Assembly (NCBI RefSeq): GCF_900115435.1 | Contig: NZ_FOWK01000004.1 | Span: 1 to 64,000, forward strand | Source of the DNA: Prevotella sp. tf2-5 | Lineage (GTDB): Bacteria; Bacteroidota; Bacteroidia; Bacteroidales; Bacteroidaceae | DNA: 64,000 bases | Reading direction: 5' to 3' | Shown here: piece after piece, positions 36,972 through 45,921 of the stretch | How positions within the stretch are numbered: position 1 is the stretch's first letter | Layout: each line of letters opens with the position of its first letter | Made by a program: the position numbers and the translations under genes | Notes under the pieces: model-generated | Database searches by the model: none | Told to the model about the DNA's origin: nothing | The model's input: only the letters and a program-made list of their open reading frames with translations

Positions 36972-37345
36972 CAAACGGATATCAGACAAAAGAATATCAA
37001 CAGCCTGTCAAGCGTTACTGCCAGACGATGGACTTGAAGGACGACCCTCAGTTGATTGCTGAGTATCGCCGTCGCCATAGTGAGCCTGAGGCTTGGAAAG
37101 AGATACTGGATGGTATCCGCTCTGTAGGTATCTTGGAGATGGAAATCTATATCTTGGGCAACCGTTTGTTCATGATTGTGGAGACACCCCTCGACTTCGA
37201 CTGGGATACAGCGATGAAACAACTAGCTACCCTACCCCGCCAACAAGAATGGGAAGACTATATGGCGATGTTCCAGCAATGCCGTGAGGGTGCTACCAGT
37301 GATGAGAAATGGCAGATGATGGATCGAATGTTCCGATTATATTGA
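36968..37345 (+). CDS. RhaM-family sugar mutarotase, probably acting on L-fucose
   Basis: A 125-residue protein. RYCQTMDLKDDP, EAWKEILDGIRSVGI, MEIYILGNRLFMIVET and QEWEDYMAMFQ match the L-rhamnose mutarotase (YiiL/RhaM) family, which speeds interconversion of the sugar anomers. E. coli FucU belongs to a different family, so this is a RhaM-type protein recruited to a fucose operon. Translationally coupled to fucP by a 4-base overlap. Confidence 0.85.
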   Translation: MTNGYQTKEYQQPVKRYCQTMDLKDDPQLIAEYRRRHSEPEAWKEILDGIRSVGILEMEIYILGNRLFMIVETPLDFDWDTAMKQLATLPRQQEWEDYMAMFQQCREGATSDEKWQMMDRMFRLY

Positions 37346-37364
37346 AAAATTGAAGTTATTAGAT

Positions 37365-38384
37365 ATGAAAGCAATTCAAATTACTGAGCCTTCTGTGATG
37401 AAGGTCATTGACATCCCTGAGCCTCAGATGGGTGATGATGATGTTTTGTTGAAGATGAAGTATGTAGGGTTTTGCGGTAGCGACCTGAATACTTTCCGTG
37501 GTGGCAACCCGATGGTGAAGATGCCTGTGGTTCCTGGACATGAGGTTGGTGCGGAGATCGTCAAGATTGGCAAGAATGTGCCAGAGGGGTTGAAACCCGG
37601 TATGACTGTGACTGTCAATCCCTACACCAACTGTGGTAAGTGTGCTTCCTGCCGCAATGACAGGGTCAATGCCTGTGAGCATAACCAGACATTAGGTGTG
37701 CAGCGATGGGGTGCCATGTGTGAGTACCTTGTTCTGCCGTGGGAGAAAGTGATTCCCGCAGGACTACTGACCCCTCGCACCTGTGCCCTGATAGAGCCTA
37801 TGAGTGTGGGATTCCATGCTGTCAGCCGTGCTCAGGTAACCGACATAGATGTCGTCATGGTGATTGGCTGTGGCATGGTTGGTATGGGAGCTGTGGTACG
37901 TGCCGCCCAGCGTGGTGCTACCGTCATCGCCGCAGATATCGACGATGAGAAACTCACCCTTGCCAAGCAGATGGGTGCCAGCTATGTCGTCAATACCAAG
38001 ACAGAGGATGTCCATGCCCGTCTGTTGGAGATGACCTCTGGTTTTGGTCCCGACGTGGTCATCGAGGCAGTAGGCAGTACCCCTACCTACCAAATGGCTG
38101 TCGACGAGGTAGCCTTCACCGGTCGTGTGGTATGTATCGGTTATGCTAAGACGGAGGTGTCTTTCCAGACCAAGTATTTCGTCCAGAAAGAGCTCGACAT
38201 CAGAGGATCTCGTAATGCACAGCCCTCTGACTTCCGTGCGGTCATCCATTATCTGGAGCGTGGTACTTGTCCTGTAGACCGCCTTATCAGTAACGAGGTG
38301 ATTCCTGAGGGAGCCACTGCTGCTATGGAGCAATGGGCAGCTAATCCTGGCAAGGTATTCCGCATATTGGTACATTTCGGATAA
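37365..38384 (+). CDS. Zinc-dependent medium-chain alcohol dehydrogenase, sugar catabolism
   Basis: About 339 residues. Catalytic-zinc region GFCGSD and PGHEVG, structural-zinc cysteines in NCGKCASCRNDRVNAC, and Rossmann motif VIGCGMVGMGAV identify an MDR enzyme of the sorbitol/threonine/galactitol dehydrogenase group. As the last gene of the operon it may oxidise a fuconate- or fuculose-derived intermediate; the exact substrate is unknown. Start taken at ATG 37365; a TTG five codons upstream is the alternative. A 94-base gap separates it from the polysaccharide locus. Confidence 0.8.
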   Translation: MKAIQITEPSVMKVIDIPEPQMGDDDVLLKMKYVGFCGSDLNTFRGGNPMVKMPVVPGHEVGAEIVKIGKNVPEGLKPGMTVTVNPYTNCGKCASCRNDRVNACEHNQTLGVQRWGAMCEYLVLPWEKVIPAGLLTPRTCALIEPMSVGFHAVSRAQVTDIDVVMVIGCGMVGMGAVVRAAQRGATVIAADIDDEKLTLAKQMGASYVVNTKTEDVHARLLEMTSGFGPDVVIEAVGSTPTYQMAVDEVAFTGRVVCIGYAKTEVSFQTKYFVQKELDIRGSRNAQPSDFRAVIHYLERGTCPVDRLISNEVIPEGATAAMEQWAANPGKVFRILVHFG

Positions 38385-38478
38385 GAATTGATTACTTTTT
38401 AGATAATACAACGTCTTTTAAGAAATAGACTCTATATAGCTACTAATTTTTATACATGTATAACTTAAAACTTAATTT

Positions 38479-39999
38479 ATGAAACAGAATCATTTATTTA
38501 CGTACAGTAAGATCTGCACATTAGCTCTAATTGGAGTGAGTGCACTCTTCCTTACATCGTGCGCTAAGGATGGTTTCGACGAGGAGACGTTTGTCAGCCC
38601 TGTTACAAACACTCAGATGACATCACCCGAATTGACGAAAGACAACTTCAGCTCACGAACGAATTCCGATGGTACTGAAAGTATCGTCGTGACATGGAAA
38701 GCTGTACTAGGAGCCGGTGGCTATGAGTACGCTGCTTACAATGTGGACGATCCTGACAATCCAATTGAACTTGTCCAGGGCGTCCTTGATGGTGTTACCT
38801 TTACCTTTCCCAAGGCAGAGGACACCAAATACATGGTTAGTGTCAGGACTCTGGGCAACAAGAAACTGAATAATACAGATGCTACTGAGGCTACCGTATA
38901 TTCCTACTCTACGATGATTGATGCCAAGGTGATTCCTGTAGGAAATGACATTGCGGAATTCATTAATGCCAATATGACTGAAAGTGAAGACGAACAGGCT
39001 TTTGAGTTAGTGGCTGGTGCTAGTTACACCTGCAACGGTTCGATTGACTTTATGGACAACAAGATGACATTACGTGGTTCCAAGGTTAATCATCCTATTG
39101 TAATCATGGGTGAAAGTGCCGTCATCTATACCTCATCTCAACTGAAGCTGAAGTTCATCAACTTCGACTGTTCTGCCATGACCAACAAATGGGGTGTCAT
39201 TGAGATGTCTCCGGAACCTCCCGCAACGAAGTCCGCAGAGGCACAGGGCATCGCCGCCGGGAAGAACAGCGGAAAGCCTGCTGATTGTTACATCCTGCAG
39301 GAACCCATCATCGTTCAGGAGTGTGCCTTCAAGAACGTACCTAATTGTTTCTTCAGTGTAGGCAGATGTTCATGGGGTATCGCTGACTTGCGTGTGCTGA
39401 ACAGTATTATCCAGTTAAAGAATGACGGCTCTAAAAATTCCAACAGCTCCGTCTTCTCTGCCTACTCCTCTGATTGGATTGCTCCAAGTGGTGGCAATTT
39501 CTGGTATGGCTGTATCAAGGGCATTACCGTTACTGAGAGTACGATATACAACTGTGTTTCTAACGAAAAGTGCTTCACCATCCGATTCAGCAACAAGGAC
39601 ATTGACCGTTGCTTCCCGACCGCAGACGGAACCTGTACTTTCATGAACAACACGTTCGTCCGTATCTTCGACAAAAAGAACTTTGCCGACCGAACACCAC
39701 AACAGGACAAGTATGTCATCACCTATTATGACAATATCATCGTAGACTGTTTCCGTCTGCAGAAGTTCTTCCACAAGAACTGTACCTATGACTACAGTAA
39801 AGAAAGGAATACCTTATGGGCCTACTTTGGAACGCTGGATAGTACCGATAAGGAAACGTGGGGTACGGAGGAAGATCCCGGCTTCAACGTCGACGACCTG
39901 TCTAAGGAGATCGACTTCACTCAGCCAAACTACGGTTTGAACTTCAAGCCTAGCGGTCCCATCTCCAGTACTATCGGTGATCCCCGCTGGCTTAACTAA
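38479..39999 (+). CDS. Surface lipoprotein with beta-helix (DUF4957/DUF5123-like), glycan-binding candidate
   Basis: A 506-residue lipoprotein with lipobox LFLTSC (Cys28). An N-terminal fibronectin-like domain (about 50-150, IVVTWKAVLGAGGYEYAAYN) is followed by a right-handed beta-helix-like region (about 160-420) and a short C-terminal domain ending FKPSGPISSTIGDP. Proteins with this composition occur next to SusC/SusD pairs in pectin loci and are thought to bind glycans on the cell surface. It precedes susC by 26 bases. Placement before susC, not after susD, is less usual. Confidence 0.7.
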   Translation: MKQNHLFTYSKICTLALIGVSALFLTSCAKDGFDEETFVSPVTNTQMTSPELTKDNFSSRTNSDGTESIVVTWKAVLGAGGYEYAAYNVDDPDNPIELVQGVLDGVTFTFPKAEDTKYMVSVRTLGNKKLNNTDATEATVYSYSTMIDAKVIPVGNDIAEFINANMTESEDEQAFELVAGASYTCNGSIDFMDNKMTLRGSKVNHPIVIMGESAVIYTSSQLKLKFINFDCSAMTNKWGVIEMSPEPPATKSAEAQGIAAGKNSGKPADCYILQEPIIVQECAFKNVPNCFFSVGRCSWGIADLRVLNSIIQLKNDGSKNSNSSVFSAYSSDWIAPSGGNFWYGCIKGITVTESTIYNCVSNEKCFTIRFSNKDIDRCFPTADGTCTFMNNTFVRIFDKKNFADRTPQQDKYVITYYDNIIVDCFRLQKFFHKNCTYDYSKERNTLWAYFGTLDSTDKETWGTEEDPGFNVDDLSKEIDFTQPNYGLNFKPSGPISSTIGDPRWLN

Positions 40000-40025
40000 A
40001 CCCAATAACGATAAATCGATACATT

Positions 40026-43000
40026 ATGAATAAGAAATTTATAATCAGCTTATGTCTGAGCCTTGTCATGTCACTGTTCTCACTGTCGGCTCTGGCTCAG
40101 AATCAAACGGTATCAGGTACCGTGCTTGACGAGGCAGGTGAGCCTGTTATCGGTGCAACGGTGACGGTGGCAGGCACAAAGACCGCCACTATCACTGACT
40201 TTGATGGTAATTATAAGATTACTATTCCCAAAGGTGGAAAAGTAACTATCTCCTATATCGGTTATCTGACCCAGACCGTCACTCCTGGTGGAACGGTGAA
40301 GCTGGAAGAGGATAAGCAGAGTTTGGAGGAAGTCGTTGTCGTAGGTTACGGCACTCAGAAGAAGGCTCACTTGACCGGTTCTGTGGCTACCGTGGATATG
40401 AATGACGTACAAGACTTGGCTAACGGAGGTCTTGCCAGCTCACTGAGTGGTTTGGTAAACGGTCTGTCCGTTTCCGGTGGTGATGCCCGTCCTGGTGAGA
40501 ACGCCACCATGCGTATCCGTGACGTCAACTCTCTGGGTGAGATAGGATCTAATGCCCAGTCTCCTCTGTATGTTATCGACGGTTATATCTATCCTAACGA
40601 TGTGAAGGTAGGAAGTACCTATCACAACTTAGGTGAAGAGGCTTTCAACAACCTCGACCCCTCTGAGGTGGAGAGCATCTCTGTCTTGAAGGACGCCTCT
40701 GCAGCCGTTTACGGTTCCCGTGCTGCAAACGGTGTTATCCTTGTCACTACGAAGAAAGGTAAGCTGGGGGCTCCCACCATTTCTTATAGTGGTACCTTCG
40801 GTTTCACCAATGAGGTGTCTCGTGCTAAGATGCTGAGTGCTTATGACTACGGTCGTCTGTATAACTCCGTGATTGCAGCTGACCCCACCAATACCAGTCT
40901 GAACCACACGACAGCTCTCTTCCAGGCTGACGAGCTGGCTGCGATGAGGAATCTGAACTACGACTTGCTGGACAAGTACTGGAAGACAGGTTTCACACAG
41001 CGTCACGCTGTCAATGTCAGTGGTGCTACAGAGAAAGTGAATTACTTTGCCGGCATCAGTTACTTCTCACAGGATGGTAACTTAGGTAAACTCGACTACA
41101 ACCGTTGGAACTACCGTGCTGGTGTTGACGTGAAAATCAGTGAGTGGTTGGGTGCCAACTTGACGGTAAGTGGTGACTATGGTACCAAGGACAAGCCTCT
41201 CTTGAAGGTCGGTGGTACTAATTCAGAGAAAGACTACAACCTGATGCTGACACGTCCTCGCTACATGCCTGAGTATGTTGGCGATTATCCTGTACCAAGC
41301 TATGGTCCTTCCAATGGTGCACGTGTCCAGAACCAGAACTACCATTTCGCTACTCTGCAGGACAATGGTGACTTCTCAGAGAGTAAGACATCAACCATCA
41401 ATATCAGTGGTAGTATTAACTACGACTTCGGATGGAGCAAGATCCTGAAAGGCTTGAAGGTGAAGTTCTCCTACTCTAAAAGTATCAATACTGACAAGAC
41501 TAACGAGTTTGGTACTGCCTATACGCTCTATACCATGCAACGTCGCTACGGTTCTGGTCAGCATCTCTATACACCAACCGCTGGCGATGATCCTACTTTT
41601 AATTATCTGGACTACAGCAACTTCAATCCTATTGAGTATGCCAACGGTAACTACAGCAGTCGCCAGATGGTTCGTACAGACAACTATCAGATGAACTTGA
41701 CGTTCAACTACAACCGCACCTTTGGCAAGCATACTGTTGGTGCCCTGTTCTCTATAGAGAAGTCTGAGACAGAGAGTGAGTACAACCTCAGCCAGGCTAA
41801 CGAGCCCTACAGTTTCTCTACCCATCAGTCTAACTCTACAAAGGGTGACCAGTCCTTGCAGTTTAACCGTGCTGAGAGTGGTACGCTGTCATACATCGGT
41901 CGTCTGAACTACTCCTATGCCGACCGTTATCTGTTTGAGTTCCTGCTCCGTTCAGATGCCTCTACGAAGTTCGCTCCAGAGAACTACTGGGGAACCTTCC
42001 CTGCTCTCTCCGCAGGTTGGGTTGTCAGTGAGGAGCCTTGGTTCCAGAACGTGAAATGGCTGAAGTGGATTGACTTCCTGAAGATTCGTGCCAGCTGGGG
42101 TATCACCGGTCGTGATAACCTGACACCTTGGCAGTGGTTGCAGATCTACACTCTCGACAAGAACAAGAGTATCGTATTCGGTGAGGGTACCAATCTCGAC
42201 CCAAGTAAGAATACCCGTATCTCTATTAATAAGAATACTTCTGCCGTCAATCGTGACGTACACTGGGATAAGTCATACAAGACCAATATCGGTTTTGACT
42301 TACAAGTGCTCAACAGAAGACTGGGTATCAATGTTGACTACTACAAGGAGCGGAACCGCGAGATGTTGATGAACCTCGCCCAGAATGTTCCATCTACTGT
42401 TGGTACGCAGTCAGCCTCCACCAACCTTGGTGAGATGAACAGCTGGGGTTGGGAAATCAGCCTCAACTGGCGTGACAAGATTGGTAAGGACTTCAAGTAC
42501 AAGGTTGGTTTGAATACCGGTTACCACGACAACGAGGTACTGGTGATGGACTTTGAGGACGACTACATCTATCGTCAGATTCTTCCTGGTGGACGTACAG
42601 ACATCGGTACCTGGGGTATGCAGTGCATCGGTATGTTCCGTTCGTTCCAGGATATCGAAGAGTACTTTGCCAAGTACAACATCACTACCTACATGGGTAT
42701 GACCAAAGACCAGGTTCGTCCAGGTATGTTGATCTACAAGGATGTACGTGGTGCCTATAACCAGGAGACCAAGACGTATGAGGGTCCTGATGGTGTCGTA
42801 GATGCCAACAACGACCAGGTATGTCTGTCTAACCGTTCTAATCCTTATGGTTTCACCATCAACATGAACGCAGAGTGGAAGGGAATCTCCCTCACTGCCC
42901 AGATGGGTGCCAGCTGGGGTGGTTACACACTGATTCCCGCTGAGGCTCGTGGTGTGGCATCTGGTAGCAACATCGAGTTCTACAATATGCCTTCTTTCTG

Positions 43001-43361
43001 GAATCCCGATAACATGTATGCTTATCAGGACGTAGAGGATGGTTCAGGTAATATCGTTGTGAAAGAGAACCGCAATGCTCATTATCCTAACCTTGCTTAC
43101 GGCGTCAACAGCAACGCCTCCAGTTTCTGGCGTGTCAGTGCTGCCACCGTCCGTCTGAGTCGTCTGACTCTTGCCTACACTATTCCTAACAAACTGTACA
43201 AGTCTGTTGGTATCAAGAACATCCGTGTGAACATTACGGGTCAGAACCTGCTTAACTTCTACAATCCGTATCCTGACGGATTCATGAGCCCATTGGCAGG
43301 TGCTTATGGCAAGTATCCTAATCTGCGTAAGTGGACGATTGGTGTCAACTTGAGTTTCTAA
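40026..43361 (+). CDS. SusC-family TonB-linked outer-membrane transporter
   Basis: A 1111-residue protein: signal peptide (about 1-24), carboxypeptidase-regulatory-like domain (about 28-100, SGTVLDEAGEPVIGATVTV), TonB box EEVVVVGYGTQKK, plug (about 125-240) and barrel ending KWTIGVNLSF. It imports oligosaccharides across the outer membrane together with the SusD lipoprotein encoded 23 bases downstream. Length is within the 1000-1150 usual for the family. No anti-sigma-interacting N-terminal extension (secretin/STN domain) is seen, so sigma-factor signalling through this receptor is not expected. Confidence 0.95.
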   Translation: MNKKFIISLCLSLVMSLFSLSALAQNQTVSGTVLDEAGEPVIGATVTVAGTKTATITDFDGNYKITIPKGGKVTISYIGYLTQTVTPGGTVKLEEDKQSLEEVVVVGYGTQKKAHLTGSVATVDMNDVQDLANGGLASSLSGLVNGLSVSGGDARPGENATMRIRDVNSLGEIGSNAQSPLYVIDGYIYPNDVKVGSTYHNLGEEAFNNLDPSEVESISVLKDASAAVYGSRAANGVILVTTKKGKLGAPTISYSGTFGFTNEVSRAKMLSAYDYGRLYNSVIAADPTNTSLNHTTALFQADELAAMRNLNYDLLDKYWKTGFTQRHAVNVSGATEKVNYFAGISYFSQDGNLGKLDYNRWNYRAGVDVKISEWLGANLTVSGDYGTKDKPLLKVGGTNSEKDYNLMLTRPRYMPEYVGDYPVPSYGPSNGARVQNQNYHFATLQDNGDFSESKTSTINISGSINYDFGWSKILKGLKVKFSYSKSINTDKTNEFGTAYTLYTMQRRYGSGQHLYTPTAGDDPTFNYLDYSNFNPIEYANGNYSSRQMVRTDNYQMNLTFNYNRTFGKHTVGALFSIEKSETESEYNLSQANEPYSFSTHQSNSTKGDQSLQFNRAESGTLSYIGRLNYSYADRYLFEFLLRSDASTKFAPENYWGTFPALSAGWVVSEEPWFQNVKWLKWIDFLKIRASWGITGRDNLTPWQWLQIYTLDKNKSIVFGEGTNLDPSKNTRISINKNTSAVNRDVHWDKSYKTNIGFDLQVLNRRLGINVDYYKERNREMLMNLAQNVPSTVGTQSASTNLGEMNSWGWEISLNWRDKIGKDFKYKVGLNTGYHDNEVLVMDFEDDYIYRQILPGGRTDIGTWGMQCIGMFRSFQDIEEYFAKYNITTYMGMTKDQVRPGMLIYKDVRGAYNQETKTYEGPDGVVDANNDQVCLSNRSNPYGFTINMNAEWKGISLTAQMGASWGGYTLIPAEARGVASGSNIEFYNMPSFWNPDNMYAYQDVEDGSGNIVVKENRNAHYPNLAYGVNSNASSFWRVSAATVRLSRLTLAYTIPNKLYKSVGIKNIRVNITGQNLLNFYNPYPDGFMSPLAGAYGKYPNLRKWTIGVNLSF

Positions 43362-43384
43362 TATAAACAAATAAGGTAAGAATT

Positions 43385-45586
43385 ATGAAAGCAATTAAAT
43401 ATTTCAGCTTTGGCATTGCATCCATGTTAGCATTCTCTGCTTGCAGTGACAAGTTCCTGCAGGAGAAGAAGAACTACGACCAGGTGGGTGCTGAGGTGTA
43501 CAATGACTACGATGGAGCGAACGGACGACTCAACGACCTCTATGGCTGGTGTCTTCCCACTACTTCTACAATGTCATGGAAGTATCCTGCATGTGGACTG
43601 AGTGATATTGCCAGTCAGTCAACAGAGGAATACGCAGGCTTCAGTGACTTTGTTAACCCTGAGAATATCATGTCGAGTGACAACTCCACCTCTACTTCTG
43701 TTCCTGACTTCTTCATGGGAACATCCAACAACATCCAGGAGGCTGTCTATGGACGTATCCGTAACATCAACGACTTCCTCCGTGGCATAGAGAGCAGTTC
43801 TCTGACAGAAACACAGAAAGGTGTCTTGATGGGACAGGCCTACTTCTTCCGTGCATGGTGCTACTATAACCTGGTGAAGTGGTATGGTGGTGTGCCCTTG
43901 GTAAAGGAAGTGCTCGAACCCGTTGAGAGCAACTATACCCCACGCTCTACCACCAAGGAGACCATCGAGTTCATCCTGGAAGACTTAGATGCCGCTGCCA
44001 CATTACTGGCTGACGAGACGACAGACGGTGGATGGAGAGATGGTTCAGACTACGGACGTGTCACCTCTGGTACCGCACTGGCTCTGAAAGGTCGTGTCCT
44101 GCTGCTGTGGGCAAGTCCTATCTTCAACCGTGCTAACGACAAGTCTCGTTGGACGGAAGCCTACAATGAGATGAAGGACGACCTGTCTATCATCAACGCA
44201 TGTGGCTATGGTCTCTATACTTCTAGTGATGACGTAAACGGCAGTACCTTTGCCAAGGTCTTCACACAGATCGGAAAGACCAACAATCGTGAGGCTGTGT
44301 TCTTCACCCTCTATAACACCACCGCCATCCTGACAGGTATTGACGATGCTGCGAAGAACAACACATGGGAGCGTATGATCCGTCCTGACAACACAGGTGG
44401 TAACGGACCTTCTCCCTCACGTATGATCCTCAACCTCTTCCCGATGGCTGACGGTAAGATTCCTGCCGCAGCAGACAACTACACGAAGTTGAAGACTTCC
44501 GACATCGCACTGGATACAGACTATCCGTTCATGAATCGTGACCCACGCTTCTATCGTACCTTCGCCTTCCCTGGTTTCCGTTGGGCATATAATGGTGATG
44601 CTTCCATTCATGACGCACACAACCCAGGAGATGGTGCTAACTATACCTTGTGGAGCTATGTATGGTATACAGAATCCAGTCAGCAGGGCAACCCTGAGAG
44701 TGGAAACTCCTATGGTGCCGATAACTTAGGTGCTGGTGGTACTTATGGCAACAGTATTATTGTTCGTAAGAAGAGTGACGACCTCGATGTGAACGGCTCA
44801 CCACTCTACAGCTATAATCCTGCTGGTTGGAAAGCAGGTGCAGGTCCATTCTACTCTGCCGCTCCTCTCATCGAGCTTCGCTATGCAGAGGTACTGCTGA
44901 ACTTAGCTGAGGCTGCATGTGGTGCTGGTGACGTGAGTGCCGCACTGGGTTATTTGAACCAGGTCCGCCAGCGCGCTGGTGTTCCCGACAGGACTACCGC
45001 TGACTTCAATGGTGACGAGCAGGCTGCATGTATGAGTGCTATCCTGTATGAGCGTCAGATTGAGTTCGCTTACGAGGGCAAGCGTTTCGACGATATGCGT
45101 CGCTGGATGCTCTTCGACGGTGGTGAGGGACAAGCTACCCTCAAGAGCTCTTGGGCTGTCACTGGTTGGGGTGGTAACACCTGCACTTGGCTGGGCTTCA
45201 AACCGCTGAACGGACAGCGTCGTGAGAAGCTGCAGTATCGTACTGCTGACAAATACGGTCTGGGTACTGCACAATGGGATGGCGATCCTCTGCTGAAGGG
45301 TGGTGGCGTTCGTCCTGCCGGCATCAACTTCAACAGTACCACACTGGCTGACGACCTGGCTAACCTGAAGACTTGGTATCAGGAGAACCTGGCTGTCAAG
45401 GAGCAGAAGGGTGACGGATACGACTCTCAGAAGAACAAGTTGTATATCAAGTTCCAGCCATTCTACTACCTGCTTGGTTTCAACAGTGGTGTACAGAACC
45501 AGAACAAGCAGTTGGAGCAGACCATCGGTTGGGGTGACTACAACAAGGGAGGTGCTCCTGGTACCTTCGACCCACTCGCTGAGTAA
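43385..45586 (+). CDS. SusD/RagB-family glycan-binding lipoprotein
   Basis: A 733-residue outer-membrane lipoprotein with lipobox LAFSAC (Cys20). SusD signatures: KFLQEKKNYDQVGAEVYND, FRAWCYYNLVKWYGGVPLV, ALKGRVLLLWASP, and in the C-terminal half APLIELRYAEVLLNLAEAA and YERQIEFAYEGKRFDDMRRW. It forms the lid on the SusC barrel and binds the incoming glycan. It is longer than the typical 500-600 residues owing to loops in the middle (about 330-480). A strong terminator follows. Confidence 0.93.
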   Translation: MKAIKYFSFGIASMLAFSACSDKFLQEKKNYDQVGAEVYNDYDGANGRLNDLYGWCLPTTSTMSWKYPACGLSDIASQSTEEYAGFSDFVNPENIMSSDNSTSTSVPDFFMGTSNNIQEAVYGRIRNINDFLRGIESSSLTETQKGVLMGQAYFFRAWCYYNLVKWYGGVPLVKEVLEPVESNYTPRSTTKETIEFILEDLDAAATLLADETTDGGWRDGSDYGRVTSGTALALKGRVLLLWASPIFNRANDKSRWTEAYNEMKDDLSIINACGYGLYTSSDDVNGSTFAKVFTQIGKTNNREAVFFTLYNTTAILTGIDDAAKNNTWERMIRPDNTGGNGPSPSRMILNLFPMADGKIPAAADNYTKLKTSDIALDTDYPFMNRDPRFYRTFAFPGFRWAYNGDASIHDAHNPGDGANYTLWSYVWYTESSQQGNPESGNSYGADNLGAGGTYGNSIIVRKKSDDLDVNGSPLYSYNPAGWKAGAGPFYSAAPLIELRYAEVLLNLAEAACGAGDVSAALGYLNQVRQRAGVPDRTTADFNGDEQAACMSAILYERQIEFAYEGKRFDDMRRWMLFDGGEGQATLKSSWAVTGWGGNTCTWLGFKPLNGQRREKLQYRTADKYGLGTAQWDGDPLLKGGGVRPAGINFNSTTLADDLANLKTWYQENLAVKEQKGDGYDSQKNKLYIKFQPFYYLLGFNSGVQNQNKQLEQTIGWGDYNKGGAPGTFDPLAE

Positions 45587-45608
45587 TCAGAAACACATCT
45601 ATCTCTCT

Positions 45609-45641
45609 ATCGGATGCATCGCAATGGTGCATCCGATTTTT
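45609..45641 (+). terminator. Terminator after susC-susD
   Basis: ATCGGATGCA (45609-45618) pairs perfectly with TGCATCCGAT (45628-45637), a 10-bp stem with a 9-base loop and a following T-run. It ends the lipoprotein-susC-susD transcript. Confidence 0.85.
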
Positions 45642-45854
45642 GTTTAGATTATCTTTTATCATCTGTCGACTGGAGTCAGCAGACCTGTTGACTGGAGTCG
45701 ACAGACTTGTTGACTGGAGTCGGCAGATCTGTTGACTGGAGTCAGCAACCAGTTAGGATGCTTCTAACACCCGCGAAGGCTGCCTCTTCACATCGGTTAC
45801 ACAGGCACTAACAACCGTGTTGCTTGTCTTGCATTCGGAAAAAATGCTAATAAA
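45642..45854. other. Gene-free stretch between susD and the next promoter
   Basis: Holds the 22-bp palindromic tandem array (45664-45750). The following 100 bases show no gene or other recognisable element. Confidence 0.5.
45664..45750. repeat. Tandem array of four 22-bp palindromic units
   Basis: Units begin at 45664, 45686, 45708 and 45730, an exact 22-base period with no spacers. Each is a near-palindrome: CTGTTGACT-GG-AGTCRRCAG, where the two arms can pair. Base changes between units fall at two adjacent positions (AG, GA, GG, AG). It may be a set of protein-binding sites or an RNA with four stems. Confidence 0.85.
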
Positions 45855-45886
45855 TTTGCTTATTATCCCAATTTGTTCTATCTTTG
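45855..45886 (+). promoter_or_regulatory. Promoter of the beta-helix/DUF6298-like gene
   Basis: TTTG (45855-45858), 20-base spacer, TATCTTTG (45879-45886). Matches the consensus at all positions; leader of about 30 bases. Confidence 0.8.
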
Positions 45887-45921
45887 TACCCATATTCATC
45901 TAATCGCTAAAACAATACAAA

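Noticed and set aside
38451..38462. Perfect palindrome TATACATGTATA before the surface lipoprotein gene
   Set aside because: Only 12 bases in an AT-rich gap; plausible by chance, with no second copy noticed.
45664..45750. CRISPR-like array
   Set aside because: The 22-base units are joined head to tail with no spacers, each unit is palindromic, and no cas gene is present in the window.
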